64,000 bases of DNA from Alkalimonas amylolytica (GCF_900107845.1 NZ_FNRM01000006.1:186001-250000); one strand, 5' to 3'. Positions 1 to 12,390 are shown, numbered from the stretch's first letter. Program-made: numbers and translations. The notes: a model not told the origin generated them from the sequence alone.

Positions 1-85
1 GGGTGGCAGGTAGGCGCAGCAGTACCAGCAATACAAAGACACTGAGTACCGGCATCAGCGCCGTCAGCCATTGCAAGCTGGTCAT
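1..85 (-). CDS. N-terminus of probable L-lactate permease (LctP family), cut by window edge
   Basis: Only the first 28 codons are present, running off the left edge. The protein begins MTSLQWLTALMPVLSV and continues into a hydrophobic stretch ending LRLPAT, which resembles the first membrane segment of LctP-type lactate/glycolate permeases. The ATG at 85 has an AGGAG ribosome site eight bases upstream, and that site overlaps the stop of the adenosine deaminase gene, so the two are probably co-transcribed. The family call rests on a short resemblance and is tentative; another multi-pass membrane protein is possible. Confidence 0.45.
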   Translation of the reverse strand, partial: MTSLQWLTALMPVLSVFVLLVLLRLPAT

Positions 86-96
86 GTCATCCGCTC

Positions 97-1326
97 CTAG
101 TCAATAAAACCATACTGCTGGGCTACCCGGTCAAAGTACTGCAGACACTGTTTGGCGTACTGGCGCTTTTCCACATAATTGCCGGGAAAGAAGTTTTTCT
201 TAAAGCCATAAGCCACCATATCTTTTAAGCGCTTAAACGGAATGTCAAAGTGATCCAGCGCCAGCTTGTATTCATCACTCAGCGTGGTGTTGGAGACCAG
301 CCGGTTGTCGGTACAGATCACCGTCGCCATGCGGTTCTTGAGCATTTCGCCAAACGGATGCTGGCGAATATCGGCAATGGCCGGATTGGTTTGCAAGTTG
401 CTGGTCAGACAGACCTCAATGGCAATGCGTTTATCGGCCATAAAGGAAGCCAGGCGCTGACTGTAGGCCACAGGATCAACAATGGCCGGGTCCTGAATGC
501 GCTCCGGTAAAAACAACGAATAGCCGTGACCAATGCGATCAGCATGGCACTCAGCGATGGCTTCGAACACGCTTTCAGCACCATAGGCTTCACCGGCATG
601 CACGGTTTTCAGCAAAAAATGCTGATGGGCGAACTCATACACCTCTTTAAATTTACTGGCCGGATAACCGGATTCCTGACCGGCTAAGTCCAACCCGACA
701 ATCGGCAAGCCTTCATCATCGCGCAGCCGCACACTGGCCCGCACCAGCTCCATCGCCGCCAGTTTAATGACCTGCATCGGTTCAAAGTCGCGCATTAATT
801 GAAACAGCTGGTCGTAATAGGGCGAAAAGCCTTTGGCGGCAAACATCCGCATGGCGCAGTTGATAATGCCATAACGAAAAGGCGGCTTGCCTTGCTCCAG
901 CACAGCGGCCGAGTTGTTGTATGCCTGCTCGGCTTGCTGCAAGCCGGCGTTCACAGCCCGCATCACGGTATCAAAATCCAGCCCACGGCTTAAATCCATC
1001 AGCAGCTGAGGGGCAAAGCGCACTTCGATGTAATTGACCCCTTCGGCCAGATTATCCTGTGCCAGCTCATAAGCCGCCTGCGTCAGATGATTGGCATCGC
1101 GGAGCACAGCACAGGTGTATTGAAAGCCGCGCAGGTATTCGCCAAGGTTTTGATACGCTGGTTTAAAGACCTGGGCCTGCAACCCTTCCACGGTATCGGC
1201 CGGTAGCGGCACTTTCAGCGTCTTTGCCATTGCCAGTAAGGTATCCAGCCGTAAGCTGCCATCTAAATGCAGGTGTAAATCGGCTTTGGGCATGGCGCGG
1301 ATAAAGTCGGTGGAGTATCGAGGCAT
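97..1326 (-). CDS. Adenosine deaminase family protein
   Basis: A predicted zinc hydrolase of 409 aa that would convert adenosine to inosine in purine salvage. The metal-binding HLHLDGS motif (His18, His20), the HAGE motif in the middle and a late CTDN segment with the metal-binding Asp are visible. It is longer than the roughly 330-350 aa of E. coli Add, with an extra segment after residue 100, so it belongs to a longer ADA subfamily and its substrate could differ. The ATG at 1326 is chosen because AGGA lies seven bases upstream; an in-frame TTG at 1344 is less likely. It appears co-transcribed with the permease-like gene that follows. Confidence 0.88.
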   Translation of the reverse strand: MPRYSTDFIRAMPKADLHLHLDGSLRLDTLLAMAKTLKVPLPADTVEGLQAQVFKPAYQNLGEYLRGFQYTCAVLRDANHLTQAAYELAQDNLAEGVNYIEVRFAPQLLMDLSRGLDFDTVMRAVNAGLQQAEQAYNNSAAVLEQGKPPFRYGIINCAMRMFAAKGFSPYYDQLFQLMRDFEPMQVIKLAAMELVRASVRLRDDEGLPIVGLDLAGQESGYPASKFKEVYEFAHQHFLLKTVHAGEAYGAESVFEAIAECHADRIGHGYSLFLPERIQDPAIVDPVAYSQRLASFMADKRIAIEVCLTSNLQTNPAIADIRQHPFGEMLKNRMATVICTDNRLVSNTTLSDEYKLALDHFDIPFKRLKDMVAYGFKKNFFPGNYVEKRQYAKQCLQYFDRVAQQYGFID

Positions 1327-1390
1327 GGCAGCATCCTGTGGCAATGATGGCTTTAGTGTAGCCGTAAATGCTCTGCTGCTGAAGGCAAAA

Positions 1391-1421
1391 GGCCAGTCGC
1401 ATTAGCGACTGGCCTTATTTT
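1391..1421 (-). terminator. Rho-independent terminator after the HiPIP gene
   Basis: A perfect 10-bp stem (GGCCAGTCGC/GCGACTGGCC) with a four-base loop lies just after the HiPIP stop. T-rich tracts on both sides mean it could work in both directions. It separates HiPIP from the adenosine deaminase gene. Confidence 0.85.
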
Positions 1422-1438
1422 AGGCAACCGAACCAAGC

Positions 1439-1732
1439 TTATTGCATGGCAACCCAGGCTGCACACCAACCCTCGTTGGCCACTAATTTACCAGGGAAAA
1501 TGGCACAAGGACGCCAGTCGGCTTCCTCCCCCTGGATTAGGTTGCAGTTGTGGCAATACTGGCCTTCCACTTCCGACTCGTGGGTGTAACGCATCGCCAC
1601 CGCCAGCGGATCATCCAACTTCACCTTTTCAGCGGCAATGGCCCTCAGACTGACACCGCCTAGTGTCATTCCGATTAGACCGCCGGCGGAGAGCTTGAGA
1701 AACTGACGACGTTTTTCATTGGTTTTAGACAT
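1439..1732 (-). CDS. High-potential iron-sulfur protein (HiPIP), Tat-exported
   Basis: A 97-aa periplasmic electron carrier. A twin-arginine signal (KRRQFLK near residue 8, hydrophobic stretch, AIAA cleavage region near residue 34) precedes a short mature domain. Four cysteines at residues 60, 63, 76 and 90 have the HiPIP spacing for one cubane [4Fe-4S] cluster, and the aromatic context (DWRPC, GWCAAW) fits. AGGAG lies seven bases before the ATG at 1732; longer in-frame starts would put the Tat motif internally. HiPIPs are known from purple bacteria and from Rheinheimera-type heterotrophs. No cytochrome or photosynthetic partner lies nearby, so its redox partner is unknown. Confidence 0.93.
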   Translation of the reverse strand: MSKTNEKRRQFLKLSAGGLIGMTLGGVSLRAIAAEKVKLDDPLAVAMRYTHESEVEGQYCHNCNLIQGEEADWRPCAIFPGKLVANEGWCAAWVAMQ

Positions 1733-1943
1733 GGTGTTACTCCTGCATTGTGAAAACAAATTTTTTATTGTTCTTTCATAATACTGCGTAAAGTCCACTC
1801 TGGTTTTGATGCTGCGCAACAAAAACCCGGCAGACAATGACTCCCTAGAGCTTAGTTGCTTTATTGCTAAAACCCAACCCTGCATTGTGACTTCCACCCG
1901 ACCGCTCTACAATGAAGACTCCTGAAGTCGTTCGGAGTTTCCT

Positions 1944-3404
1944 GTGCAGGTTGATCACAGTTATGCCCGCTTACCCAGTGTCTTTTTCCAGCCCTGGCAA
2001 GCCAGCCCGGTAGCAAACCCCAGCTGGCTGGCATTTAATCAGCAACTGGCGACTGAGCTTGGCCTGCCAGCACAGCAAGGTCAAACTGAGCAAGGCTTGC
2101 TGCAATTTTCCGGTAACGCCGTGCCCGATTGGGCCAAGCCACTGACGCAGGCCTATGCTGGCCATCAGTTTGGCCAATACAATCCGCAGCTGGGCGATGG
2201 CCGGGCGCTGTTGCTGGCAGAAGTGATTGCCAACAATGGCAAGCGCTATGATATTCAGCTCAAAGGCGCAGGACCTACGCCCTATTCGCGTGGTGGCGAT
2301 GGTCGCTCCGCCATTGGCCCGGTGATTCGGGAGTATCTGGTCAGCGAAGCCATGCAGGTGCTGGGCGTGCCTACCACCCGGGCCTTAGCGGCCGTTACTA
2401 CCGGTCAGAACGTTTACCGCGACGAGCCTGTGCCAGGTGCCATTTTGACCCGAGTCGCCAGCAGCCATATCCGCATTGGTACCTTTCAGTACATCGCCGC
2501 TTTAGGCAATCCTGACTATGTGCGCCAGTTGGCCGATTATGTGATTGACCGGCACTACCCGGACTGCCAACAGCGGGAGAATCCTTATCTCGCCTTACTG
2601 GGGCAAGTGGTGAGTAAGCAGGCGAGACTGATTACCCACTGGATGCGGCTGGGCTTTATTCACGGCGTGATGAATACCGACAATACCAGCATCTCTGGCG
2701 AAACCATCGACTATGGCCCCTGTGCTTTTATTGATCAGTACCAATCCGATAAGGTGTTCAGCTCCATTGACCGCCGTGGACGCTACGCCTACAGCAATCA
2801 ACCTCCGATAGCGCTCTGGAACCTGGCCCGGCTGGCCGAATGCCTGCTGCCACTGATCGCGGATGATGAAAAAACCGCGGTGGCGTTGGCGACCGAAGCG
2901 TTGCAGCAATTTCAGTCGCAGTACGAAGCTCAATGGCTGCAACAGATGGCCGCCAAACTCGGTCTCAGCCAGACTGAGGCTTCGGACAAAACCCTGATTG
3001 ACGACTATCTGCAGTTGCTGGAGCAGCAGACAGTCGATTTCACGCTGGGGTTTCGCTACCTTAGCGGGGAACTGCGTGCCGGAGCAGATATAAAAGCCAG
3101 TGATCTCTTTGCCAACACAGATGCCTTTAGTACCTGGCACCAGCGCTGGCTGGCGCGGCTGGCAGAACAAGCGCTGAGCTATACTGAAGTAGCCGATCGA
3201 ATGGACAGTGTGAATCCGCTGCTGATCCCGCGCAACCACTTAATTGCCAAAGCGATTCAGCAAGCAGAAGACGATGGCGATCTGCGCTTTTTTCAACGCC
3301 TGCAACAGGCCTGGCAAACGCCTTTTGCCAGCACCAGCGACGCGGATTTAATCGCCCCACCCAAGCCCGAAGAAGTGGTGCACCGGACTTTTTGTGGCAC
3401 CTGA
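1944..3404 (+). CDS. selO: Protein adenylyltransferase SelO (YdiU)
   Basis: A pseudokinase-fold enzyme of 486 aa that transfers AMP from ATP to protein hydroxyl groups; in E. coli it acts on redox and metabolic proteins. The conserved Gly-rich segment LKGAGPTPYSRGGDGR (around residues 108-123), MNTDNTSI and the family C-terminus ending Cys-Gly-Thr are present. That Cys occupies the antepenultimate position, where many eukaryotic homologues carry selenocysteine. Translation starts at GTG 1944 with GGAG six bases upstream. The gene stands alone, opposite to HiPIP and convergent with eno. Confidence 0.95.
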   Translation: MQVDHSYARLPSVFFQPWQASPVANPSWLAFNQQLATELGLPAQQGQTEQGLLQFSGNAVPDWAKPLTQAYAGHQFGQYNPQLGDGRALLLAEVIANNGKRYDIQLKGAGPTPYSRGGDGRSAIGPVIREYLVSEAMQVLGVPTTRALAAVTTGQNVYRDEPVPGAILTRVASSHIRIGTFQYIAALGNPDYVRQLADYVIDRHYPDCQQRENPYLALLGQVVSKQARLITHWMRLGFIHGVMNTDNTSISGETIDYGPCAFIDQYQSDKVFSSIDRRGRYAYSNQPPIALWNLARLAECLLPLIADDEKTAVALATEALQQFQSQYEAQWLQQMAAKLGLSQTEASDKTLIDDYLQLLEQQTVDFTLGFRYLSGELRAGADIKASDLFANTDAFSTWHQRWLARLAEQALSYTEVADRMDSVNPLLIPRNHLIAKAIQQAEDDGDLRFFQRLQQAWQTPFASTSDADLIAPPKPEEVVHRTFCGT

Positions 3405-3418
3405 GATGACAAGCCAAT

Positions 3419-3459
3419 AAAAAACCTGCCAGGGCTCGCGCCGCTGGCAGGTTTTTTTA
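3419..3459. terminator. Bidirectional terminator between selO and eno
   Basis: The stem AACCTGCCAG/CTGGCAGGTT is flanked by an A-run on the left and seven T on the right, so it can end both convergent genes. Confidence 0.9.
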
Positions 3460-3473
3460 TTGCTCAGTCTATC

Positions 3474-6572
<3,099 letters not shown>

Positions 6573-6669
6573 TCAGGACGGGAGGAAAGTATAGCAAAGC
6601 AAAGCCTGCGGCTCAATGCTGTTGCAGGGAAAATCGCCAGGCCTGTTCAACTGACGATAATACGGGTAA

Positions 6670-7224
6670 TTAATGGACAAGAATTTGAATGTCTTGATTA
6701 CTGTGAATCAGGTCCAGCTCGCCTTTTTTAAAGAGCTCAAAAATATCATAGTGCGCCATCGGTGCTTGCTGTTGTATGGAGCAACCACTGGTTAAATGCT
6801 CTACTTCAGGTTTCTGCAAACCAGAAAGCGCAATAACCTGACCTTCCGCCTCAGAGACAATCAGCAGCTCATCCAAAAAACTGGCCTTTCCAAAGTGGTT
6901 CTCTCTGAAATAGGTGGAGTAAAAGGTGTAATTACTGTCTTGTGCTTTATGCCGAAGGAATAGCACCTGTGCCTCCCCTGAGCGATTCAGCTCTGAGTAG
7001 TAAGCAATATTTTCACCATCGTATGTCGTAAACAGAATGGATGCAGGGCTCCAACTTTCGATGCATACCTCATTAACCTGATTACGGTAAACAATATCTG
7101 AGCCCGAAATCTTTTCAAATCGTTCAGGAATAATCCATTGACACCCCATAAAAGTGGGCGGCTCAGCAACCAGCCCCAAGGAATAAAAAGAAGTGAGATA
7201 AAGCAGGGTTCTTAACACTTTCAC
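6670..7224 (-). CDS. Unknown exported protein
   Basis: A 184-aa protein of no family I recognise. It has a short N-terminal signal (KVLRTLLYLTSFYSLGLVA) followed by a polar beta-rich sequence with three cysteines in the mature part (CQW, EVCIES, SGCS), so a periplasmic or secreted protein is inferred. Its ATG lies inside the end of the preceding gene (ATGA overlap), so the two form a translationally coupled pair. The pair sits between mazG and pyrG, genes that are neighbours in many gammaproteobacteria, which suggests insertion. Confidence 0.7.
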   Translation of the reverse strand: MKVLRTLLYLTSFYSLGLVAEPPTFMGCQWIIPERFEKISGSDIVYRNQVNEVCIESWSPASILFTTYDGENIAYYSELNRSGEAQVLFLRHKAQDSNYTFYSTYFRENHFGKASFLDELLIVSEAEGQVIALSGLQKPEVEHLTSGCSIQQQAPMAHYDIFELFKKGELDLIHSNQDIQILVH

Positions 7225-7751
7225 GGCTTAAGCTCCCGGACAATATTTTTATCAAAATAGTGGATCGTTTCTATCCGGCAAACAGAGTTACACTCCCACC
7301 AAACCGCAGTTACCATAGGGTACTGACTCGCAACGGCCGTGGGCCCCAAGATTTTTGTTACCATTCCAACCCCACCAGCATATGAGCCAGAGATGATAAT
7401 AGGTGTTTGAGCTTGAACTACATCGGCATTAAGCAGTTCCACTGCTAAGTTTCTTAGCAATAGTACCTGCATATTTAATTGCTGCTGCAGCTGTCTGTCA
7501 TTAAACCTTTCTGTGCTCAACCCTTGCCAGAGCAGTAACTGTCTAAAATCAGCGATGCTCATTTTTGAAAGCCGGTTCATTTCAGCTACTGTTGCATTTC
7601 GCATTCTGGCAGCAGTGACTCGGTTTACAGTTAGAGAGGAGTCTTGGAGACTGGCTTTAGCAACTTCGGTCTTTTTTCGCTCTTTGTTGCTTAATCTTGG
7701 TGTTATTGAGGCACCACCTACCAAAACATTTAGCGTAACCATAAAAAACAT
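7221..7751 (-). CDS. Unknown protein, first of a coupled pair
   Basis: A 176-aa protein without recognisable homology. The N-terminus (MFFMVTLNVLVGGASI) is mildly hydrophobic and could be a weak signal or anchor. Residues 25-95 are helical and basic; the C-terminal half has a GSYAGGVGMVTKILGP segment and two cysteines in ECNSVCRIE. No strong ribosome site is visible before the first ATG, and a second ATG three codons later is an alternative. The four-base overlap with the next gene suggests they act together. A and T content is higher than in the flanking core genes. Confidence 0.6.
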   Translation of the reverse strand: MFFMVTLNVLVGGASITPRLSNKERKKTEVAKASLQDSSLTVNRVTAARMRNATVAEMNRLSKMSIADFRQLLLWQGLSTERFNDRQLQQQLNMQVLLLRNLAVELLNADVVQAQTPIIISGSYAGGVGMVTKILGPTAVASQYPMVTAVWWECNSVCRIETIHYFDKNIVRELKP

Positions 7752-7815
7752 CCATGAAATTTACAATTAACCAAATAGTATCAATAAAAAATCATAACAT
7801 CAACAAAACCCATAT

Positions 7816-8601
7816 TTAGTTTCTGCCCTTAATCAGCTCCCAAAGCGCATCCATTTCAGCCAAATCACTTTGCTGCGGGGTTTTGCCCTGCTTGCTAAGT
7901 TCCGCTTCCACCGCCCGGAAACGGCGCTCAAACTTGCTGTTGGCCTGGCGCAGCACGCCTTCTGGCTCCAGCTTGTGCTTGCGTATTACATTGACCAGGG
8001 CAAACAACAGGTCACCGAGCTCTTCCGCCAGCGCCGGGCTGTCCGCCGGCAGCTCCTCGACTTCGGCCACTTCTTCTTTGACTTTATCCCAGGCACCAGC
8101 CACATCGCTCCAGTCAAACCCAACGTTGGCGCAGCGTTTTTGCAGTTTGTAAGCCCGGCTTAAAGCCGGCATGGCGGCCGGAATGTTATCCAGCACGCTG
8201 TGCTGACCGCTGGCTTTGCGCTCATCGCTTTTCAGGGCTTCCCAGTTTTGCAGCACCTGGTCCGCATTCTCGATCGGATTGGTGGCTGTGGTATCGGCAA
8301 ACACATGCGGGTGACGGCGCACCAGCTTGTCGCAGATAGCCTGCACGCAATCATTGAACTGAAAGCGGCCTTCTTCTTCCGCCATGCGGGCGTAAAACAC
8401 CGTCTGAAACAATAAATCGCCCAGTTCGTCTTTCAGCTCATCAAAGCTTTGCCGTTCGATGGCATCAGCCACTTCGTAGGCTTCTTCCAGCGTATAGGGC
8501 ACAATGCTGCTGAAGGTTTGCTTGATGTCCCAGGGGCAGCCATGCTCCGGGTCCCGTAACCTGGCCATAATGGCCAGTAAATCATCCATCTGGTACGACA
8601 T
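7816..8601 (-). CDS. mazG: Nucleoside triphosphate pyrophosphohydrolase MazG
   Basis: Hydrolyses (d)NTPs to monophosphates plus pyrophosphate; in E. coli it also lowers ppGpp effects. The 261-aa protein from MSYQMDDLLAIM has two MazG repeats, the first with CPWDIKQTF, TLEEAYEVADAI and DELGDLLFQ, the second with EEVAEVE and EELGDLLFALVNVIRK (metal-binding acidic helices). The ATG at 8601 has GGAAG upstream. It follows relA by 13 bases, the usual relA-mazG arrangement, which fits a role next to alarmone metabolism. Confidence 0.97.
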   Translation of the reverse strand: MSYQMDDLLAIMARLRDPEHGCPWDIKQTFSSIVPYTLEEAYEVADAIERQSFDELKDELGDLLFQTVFYARMAEEEGRFQFNDCVQAICDKLVRRHPHVFADTTATNPIENADQVLQNWEALKSDERKASGQHSVLDNIPAAMPALSRAYKLQKRCANVGFDWSDVAGAWDKVKEEVAEVEELPADSPALAEELGDLLFALVNVIRKHKLEPEGVLRQANSKFERRFRAVEAELSKQGKTPQQSDLAEMDALWELIKGRN

Positions 8602-8614
8602 TGCTTCGCTTCCG

Positions 8615-10801
8615 TTAATTCTGGTGGCAGCGCCGGGCTTCCAGCACATCGTTCACCTGACTGATTTTACTCAGCAGCTTGTTCAATGAATCCTGGTTGT
8701 ATAGCTCCAGCGTCATCGTAATCACCACGCTTTGTTCTTTGATGTTGGAATGGCTGTTCATCTGGGTGACATTCGCTTTCTCATTGGCCAAAATACTGGT
8801 GATATCACGCAGCAAACCATTGCGATCATGCGCCAGTATACGAATATCGACCGCATAGCCAGAGGCATACTGATCGCCCCAGGTGGCATCCACCACCCGC
8901 TCCGGATGCTGCGCTTCCATCAGTTTGAATTGGTCGCAATCATCCCGGTGCACCGCAATACCCCGGCCCTGGGTAATGTAGCCAATGATGGCATCGCCCG
9001 GCAGCGGCTGACAACAACCAGCCATATGGGTGAGCAGGTTACCTACCCCCTGCACCACTACATCACTCTGGACTCTGGGTGCACTGGGCTTTTGCTTTAA
9101 CCGTGGATCAATTTGTGGTTCATTGGTTTTCGGCTGCTGGCTTTGCAGGTAATGCACCACCTGCGTTAGCTTGATGTCCCCGCCGCCAATGCCCACCAGC
9201 AGTTCGTCCATGCTGTTGACATTAAAGCGCTGCAACACCTTGGCCGGATGCTCCATCGGCAGATTAAGCTTAGCCAGCTCACTGTCCAGCAAGTCGCGGC
9301 CGGCAGCCAGGTTTTTGTCTTTGTCCTGCTGGCGGAACCAGTACTGTACTTTGGAGCGGGCCCGGCTGGATTTCAGATAACCCAGGTGCGGGTTTAACCA
9401 GTCGCGACTTGGATTTTGCTCGCGCCCGGTCAGAATTTCCACCTGATCGCCGGTTTTTAACTGGTAGGTAAAAGGCACAATGCGACCAGATACCTTGGCC
9501 CCGATGCAACGATGGCCGACGCTGGAATGCACATAATAGGCAAAATCAAGCGAGGTTGAGCCCAGCGGTAAATCGACAATATCGCCTTTAGGGGTAAACA
9601 CATAGACCCGATCTTCGGTGACCTGGTTGCGAAGCTCTTCGGCCAGATCGGCGCTGTCGACCACCTCTTCCTGCCACTGCAACAGCTTGCGCAGCCAGCC
9701 AATTTTCTCATCATAGCCTTCGCGGCCATGCTGAGAGCCTTCTTTGTACTTCCAATGCGCCGCCACGCCAAGTTCGGCATCTTCGTGCATCTGACGGGTG
9801 CGAATTTGGATCTCCACCGCTCGGCCCTGCGGGCCTATCACCACGGTATGAATCGACTGGTAGCCGTTTTGTTTTGGTGTCGCGATGTAATCATCAAACT
9901 CGGTGGGCAGATGCCGCCAAGAGGTATGCACCAAACCCAGGGCGGCATAACAGTCTTGTACTTTTTCGGTGACAATGCGCACCGCGCGGATGTCGTACAG
10001 CTGATCAAAAGCCAGATGCTTTTTCTGCATCTTTTTCCAGATGCTGTAGATATGCTTGGGCCGGCCATAGACTTCGGCAGCCAGGCCGGCTTCTTCGACT
10101 TTTCGTTCAATCTGCGCGACAAAGTCCTGCATAAACTGCTCGCGATCAAGCCGTTTTTCTTCCAGCAAGCTGGCAATCTGTTTGTACAGTTGTGGGTGCA
10201 GATAACGAAAGGCCAGATCTTCCAACTCCCACTTGATTTGACCAATACCTAAACGGTTCGCCAGCGGGGCAAAAATGGCGTTGGTTTCCTTGGCAGCCAG
10301 TACCCGGGTTTCTTCGTCGGCATTTTTAACGTTGCGCAGCTCACAGATCTGACTGGCCAGCTTGATCACCACAGCGCGGACATCTTCGACCATTGCCAAC
10401 AGCATGCGGCGCAAGTTATCGGCTTGCTGCGGTTGCAGTGTTTGGTTGACCCCAATCGGGATGCTGCGAATGGCTTCCATCTGTTTGACCGCCAGCAACA
10501 TCGGCAGGACAGCGGCAGGGAAATTATCTTCAATGCTTTCGGCAGACAGCAGGCCGGCATCAAACAGCGGGAACAGCAAGGCCGCCAGCAAGGCGTCTTT
10601 ATCCATCCGTAACTCGGACAGAATTTCGACCATTTCCCAGCCATCACGCAGCTTGGGCTGGTCGGCACCCAGCTCGTTCTGCAGCAACCAGGACTCAGCT
10701 GCCAGCAGTGCATCGATTTTCTTATCCGATAGCTTAAGCGCCGTTAAACGGCTCAGCAGTTCAGTGCTATCGGTCCGGTGCACATGGCGAACGGTGACCA
10801 T
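8615..10801 (-). CDS. relA: GTP pyrophosphokinase RelA
   Basis: Ribosome-associated (p)ppGpp synthetase of the stringent response, 728 aa. In order: a degenerate hydrolase domain where the usual HD pair is replaced (AALLFPLFDAG), the synthetase domain with YDIRAVRIVT and TPKQNGYQSIHTVV, a TGS domain (VYVFTPKGDIVDLPLG), a Cys/His segment (AGCCQPLPGD) and a C-terminal ACT domain. Loss of the HD pair indicates a synthetase-only RelA, so a SpoT should exist elsewhere. AAGGGG precedes the ATG at 10801. Confidence 0.98.
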   Translation of the reverse strand: MVTVRHVHRTDSTELLSRLTALKLSDKKIDALLAAESWLLQNELGADQPKLRDGWEMVEILSELRMDKDALLAALLFPLFDAGLLSAESIEDNFPAAVLPMLLAVKQMEAIRSIPIGVNQTLQPQQADNLRRMLLAMVEDVRAVVIKLASQICELRNVKNADEETRVLAAKETNAIFAPLANRLGIGQIKWELEDLAFRYLHPQLYKQIASLLEEKRLDREQFMQDFVAQIERKVEEAGLAAEVYGRPKHIYSIWKKMQKKHLAFDQLYDIRAVRIVTEKVQDCYAALGLVHTSWRHLPTEFDDYIATPKQNGYQSIHTVVIGPQGRAVEIQIRTRQMHEDAELGVAAHWKYKEGSQHGREGYDEKIGWLRKLLQWQEEVVDSADLAEELRNQVTEDRVYVFTPKGDIVDLPLGSTSLDFAYYVHSSVGHRCIGAKVSGRIVPFTYQLKTGDQVEILTGREQNPSRDWLNPHLGYLKSSRARSKVQYWFRQQDKDKNLAAGRDLLDSELAKLNLPMEHPAKVLQRFNVNSMDELLVGIGGGDIKLTQVVHYLQSQQPKTNEPQIDPRLKQKPSAPRVQSDVVVQGVGNLLTHMAGCCQPLPGDAIIGYITQGRGIAVHRDDCDQFKLMEAQHPERVVDATWGDQYASGYAVDIRILAHDRNGLLRDITSILANEKANVTQMNSHSNIKEQSVVITMTLELYNQDSLNKLLSKISQVNDVLEARRCHQN

Positions 10802-10858
10802 GGTTTTCCCCTTGTATTGTCAAATCTAAGCCACTAAGGCCGATGAGCTGTAGCGGTT

Positions 10859-10944
10859 GGGTACGCTAAGCAGACGCTTTTTTCCAGGGATGGAAAAACG
10901 CAGCCCCCATGGATGGGTTTACGGCGTGTCTGTGTGCGCTACCC
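10859..10944. repeat. 86-bp palindromic repeat, copy 1
   Basis: The unit begins GGGTACGC and ends GCGCTACCC, so its ends are inverted repeats. Inside are ACAGACGC/GCGTGTCTGT arms, a short hairpin around CCAGGGATGG and the palindromic CCCATGGATGGG. Two further copies lie at 45751 and 45884. Flanking bases (CACCCAAGCTAAATCTCT on the right) are also partly shared, so the full mobile or amplified unit may be about 120 bp. It lies between rlmD and relA. Confidence 0.85.
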
Positions 10945-10981
10945 AGCCGATGCAGCCTGCACCCAAGCTAAATCTCTCTGA

Positions 10982-12307
10982 TTAAACCTGCTCAAACAGC
11001 GCCATCACTTCCAAATGCCGGGTTTGAGGGAACATCTCCACTGCTTTTAGCCGCGTCAGCCGATAGCCCTGCTGCAGCAGTTGAACAGCATCACGGGCCA
11101 GGGTCTCCGGATTGCAGGAGACATACAGCACTTTGCCGGCTGCCAAACGCGCTAACTGCTCAATAGCACCACTGGCACCAGCCCGAGCAGGATCGAGTAA
11201 AATTTTATCGTAACGCTGACGGCTCCAACCGCTATCCGGCCAGGGTAAATGCAAATCTGCCTGCGCAAACTGCACATTGCTAAGACCATTGTTGGCCGCA
11301 TTGGTTTCAGCGCGGGCAACCATAGCCGCCAGACCTTCCACCCCAATGACTTCCGCGGCTTGCTGTGCCAATGGCAGGCTAAAATTACCAATACCACAGT
11401 ACAAATCCAGCACCCGATCCTGCGGTTGAATCGCCAACCAGTCAAGTGCCGTTGCGACCATTTGCTGATTCACCACGGCATTGACCTGAATAAAGTCGTC
11501 GGGTCGAAAACTCAGCTGCAGCTGCTGCGATGTTAAAGTGTAACTCAGGTCAGGATCACCCTCTTGCCAGGCAGTAAAGCAGCCGGCCTCAGCCTCCCCA
11601 AACCAACGGGCTTCTTGCCAACTAGCACAAAGCAGCTCAATATCGCTAGCTGGCAATGGTGCGGTATGGCGCACCACGATAGTAGCTACCCCATCAGCAT
11701 CTATCAGATCCAAATGCGTAATGCTCCGGCCCTGTTGCAAGCGTTTCAGCACCGGCAGCAGCTTCTGGAAGACCGGCTGCAGCACCGGGCTTAGCACAGC
11801 ACACTGCATCAGTGGCTGAATGCGAAAATCGCCTTGCTGGCGAAACCCCAGCTGAAACTGCTTTTTGCTCTGCTGATACCAAACCCCCAACCGGGCCTTA
11901 CGACGATAACCAAAGTCAGGACCCGTGATGGCCTGCTGCCACGGCAGTTGCTCAAGCCCGAGCTGATGGCACAGCAGTTGCTCCACCGCTTGTTGTTTCC
12001 AACGCAGCTGTGCAGCAGGTGTGGCATGTTGCAACTGGCACCCGCCACACTGCTGAAAATGCGGACAGACCGCAGGCTGTCTTTCTGGCGAGGGTGTCAG
12101 TACTTTTTGCAGCTCGGCTTTGCTGAAGTTTTTTTTCTGGCTACTGAGTTTAACTTGCACGGTTTCGCCCGGCAAAGCGCCCGGCACAAACACCATGCGA
12201 CCATCCAGCCGCGCCAGCCCCTGGCCCAGATGATCTAAAGCACTGATGGTAAGACGCTGGGCAGGCTTCGTAACGACAGCTTTTTTTGCTTGATAAATGA
12301 TGGCCAT
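10982..12307 (-). CDS. rlmD: 23S rRNA (uracil-1939-C5)-methyltransferase RlmD
   Basis: SAM-dependent RNA methyltransferase of 441 aa. An N-terminal TRAM domain (about residues 15-75) is followed by the [4Fe-4S]-binding cysteines (CPHFQQCGGCQLQ), the SAM site VLDLYCGIGNFSLPLA and the catalytic cysteine motif YVSCNPETLARD. The ATG at 12307 has AAGGG about ten bases upstream. It is divergent from barA and precedes relA, as in E. coli. Confidence 0.97.
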   Translation of the reverse strand: MAIIYQAKKAVVTKPAQRLTISALDHLGQGLARLDGRMVFVPGALPGETVQVKLSSQKKNFSKAELQKVLTPSPERQPAVCPHFQQCGGCQLQHATPAAQLRWKQQAVEQLLCHQLGLEQLPWQQAITGPDFGYRRKARLGVWYQQSKKQFQLGFRQQGDFRIQPLMQCAVLSPVLQPVFQKLLPVLKRLQQGRSITHLDLIDADGVATIVVRHTAPLPASDIELLCASWQEARWFGEAEAGCFTAWQEGDPDLSYTLTSQQLQLSFRPDDFIQVNAVVNQQMVATALDWLAIQPQDRVLDLYCGIGNFSLPLAQQAAEVIGVEGLAAMVARAETNAANNGLSNVQFAQADLHLPWPDSGWSRQRYDKILLDPARAGASGAIEQLARLAAGKVLYVSCNPETLARDAVQLLQQGYRLTRLKAVEMFPQTRHLEVMALFEQV

Positions 12308-12390
12308 AGCTAAAGACCCTTGTAGGCATTTTCTGACGATTGTGTCATGATAGCTGAATCAATGGGCTATTGTAGCAAGCCGCTTTCGCC

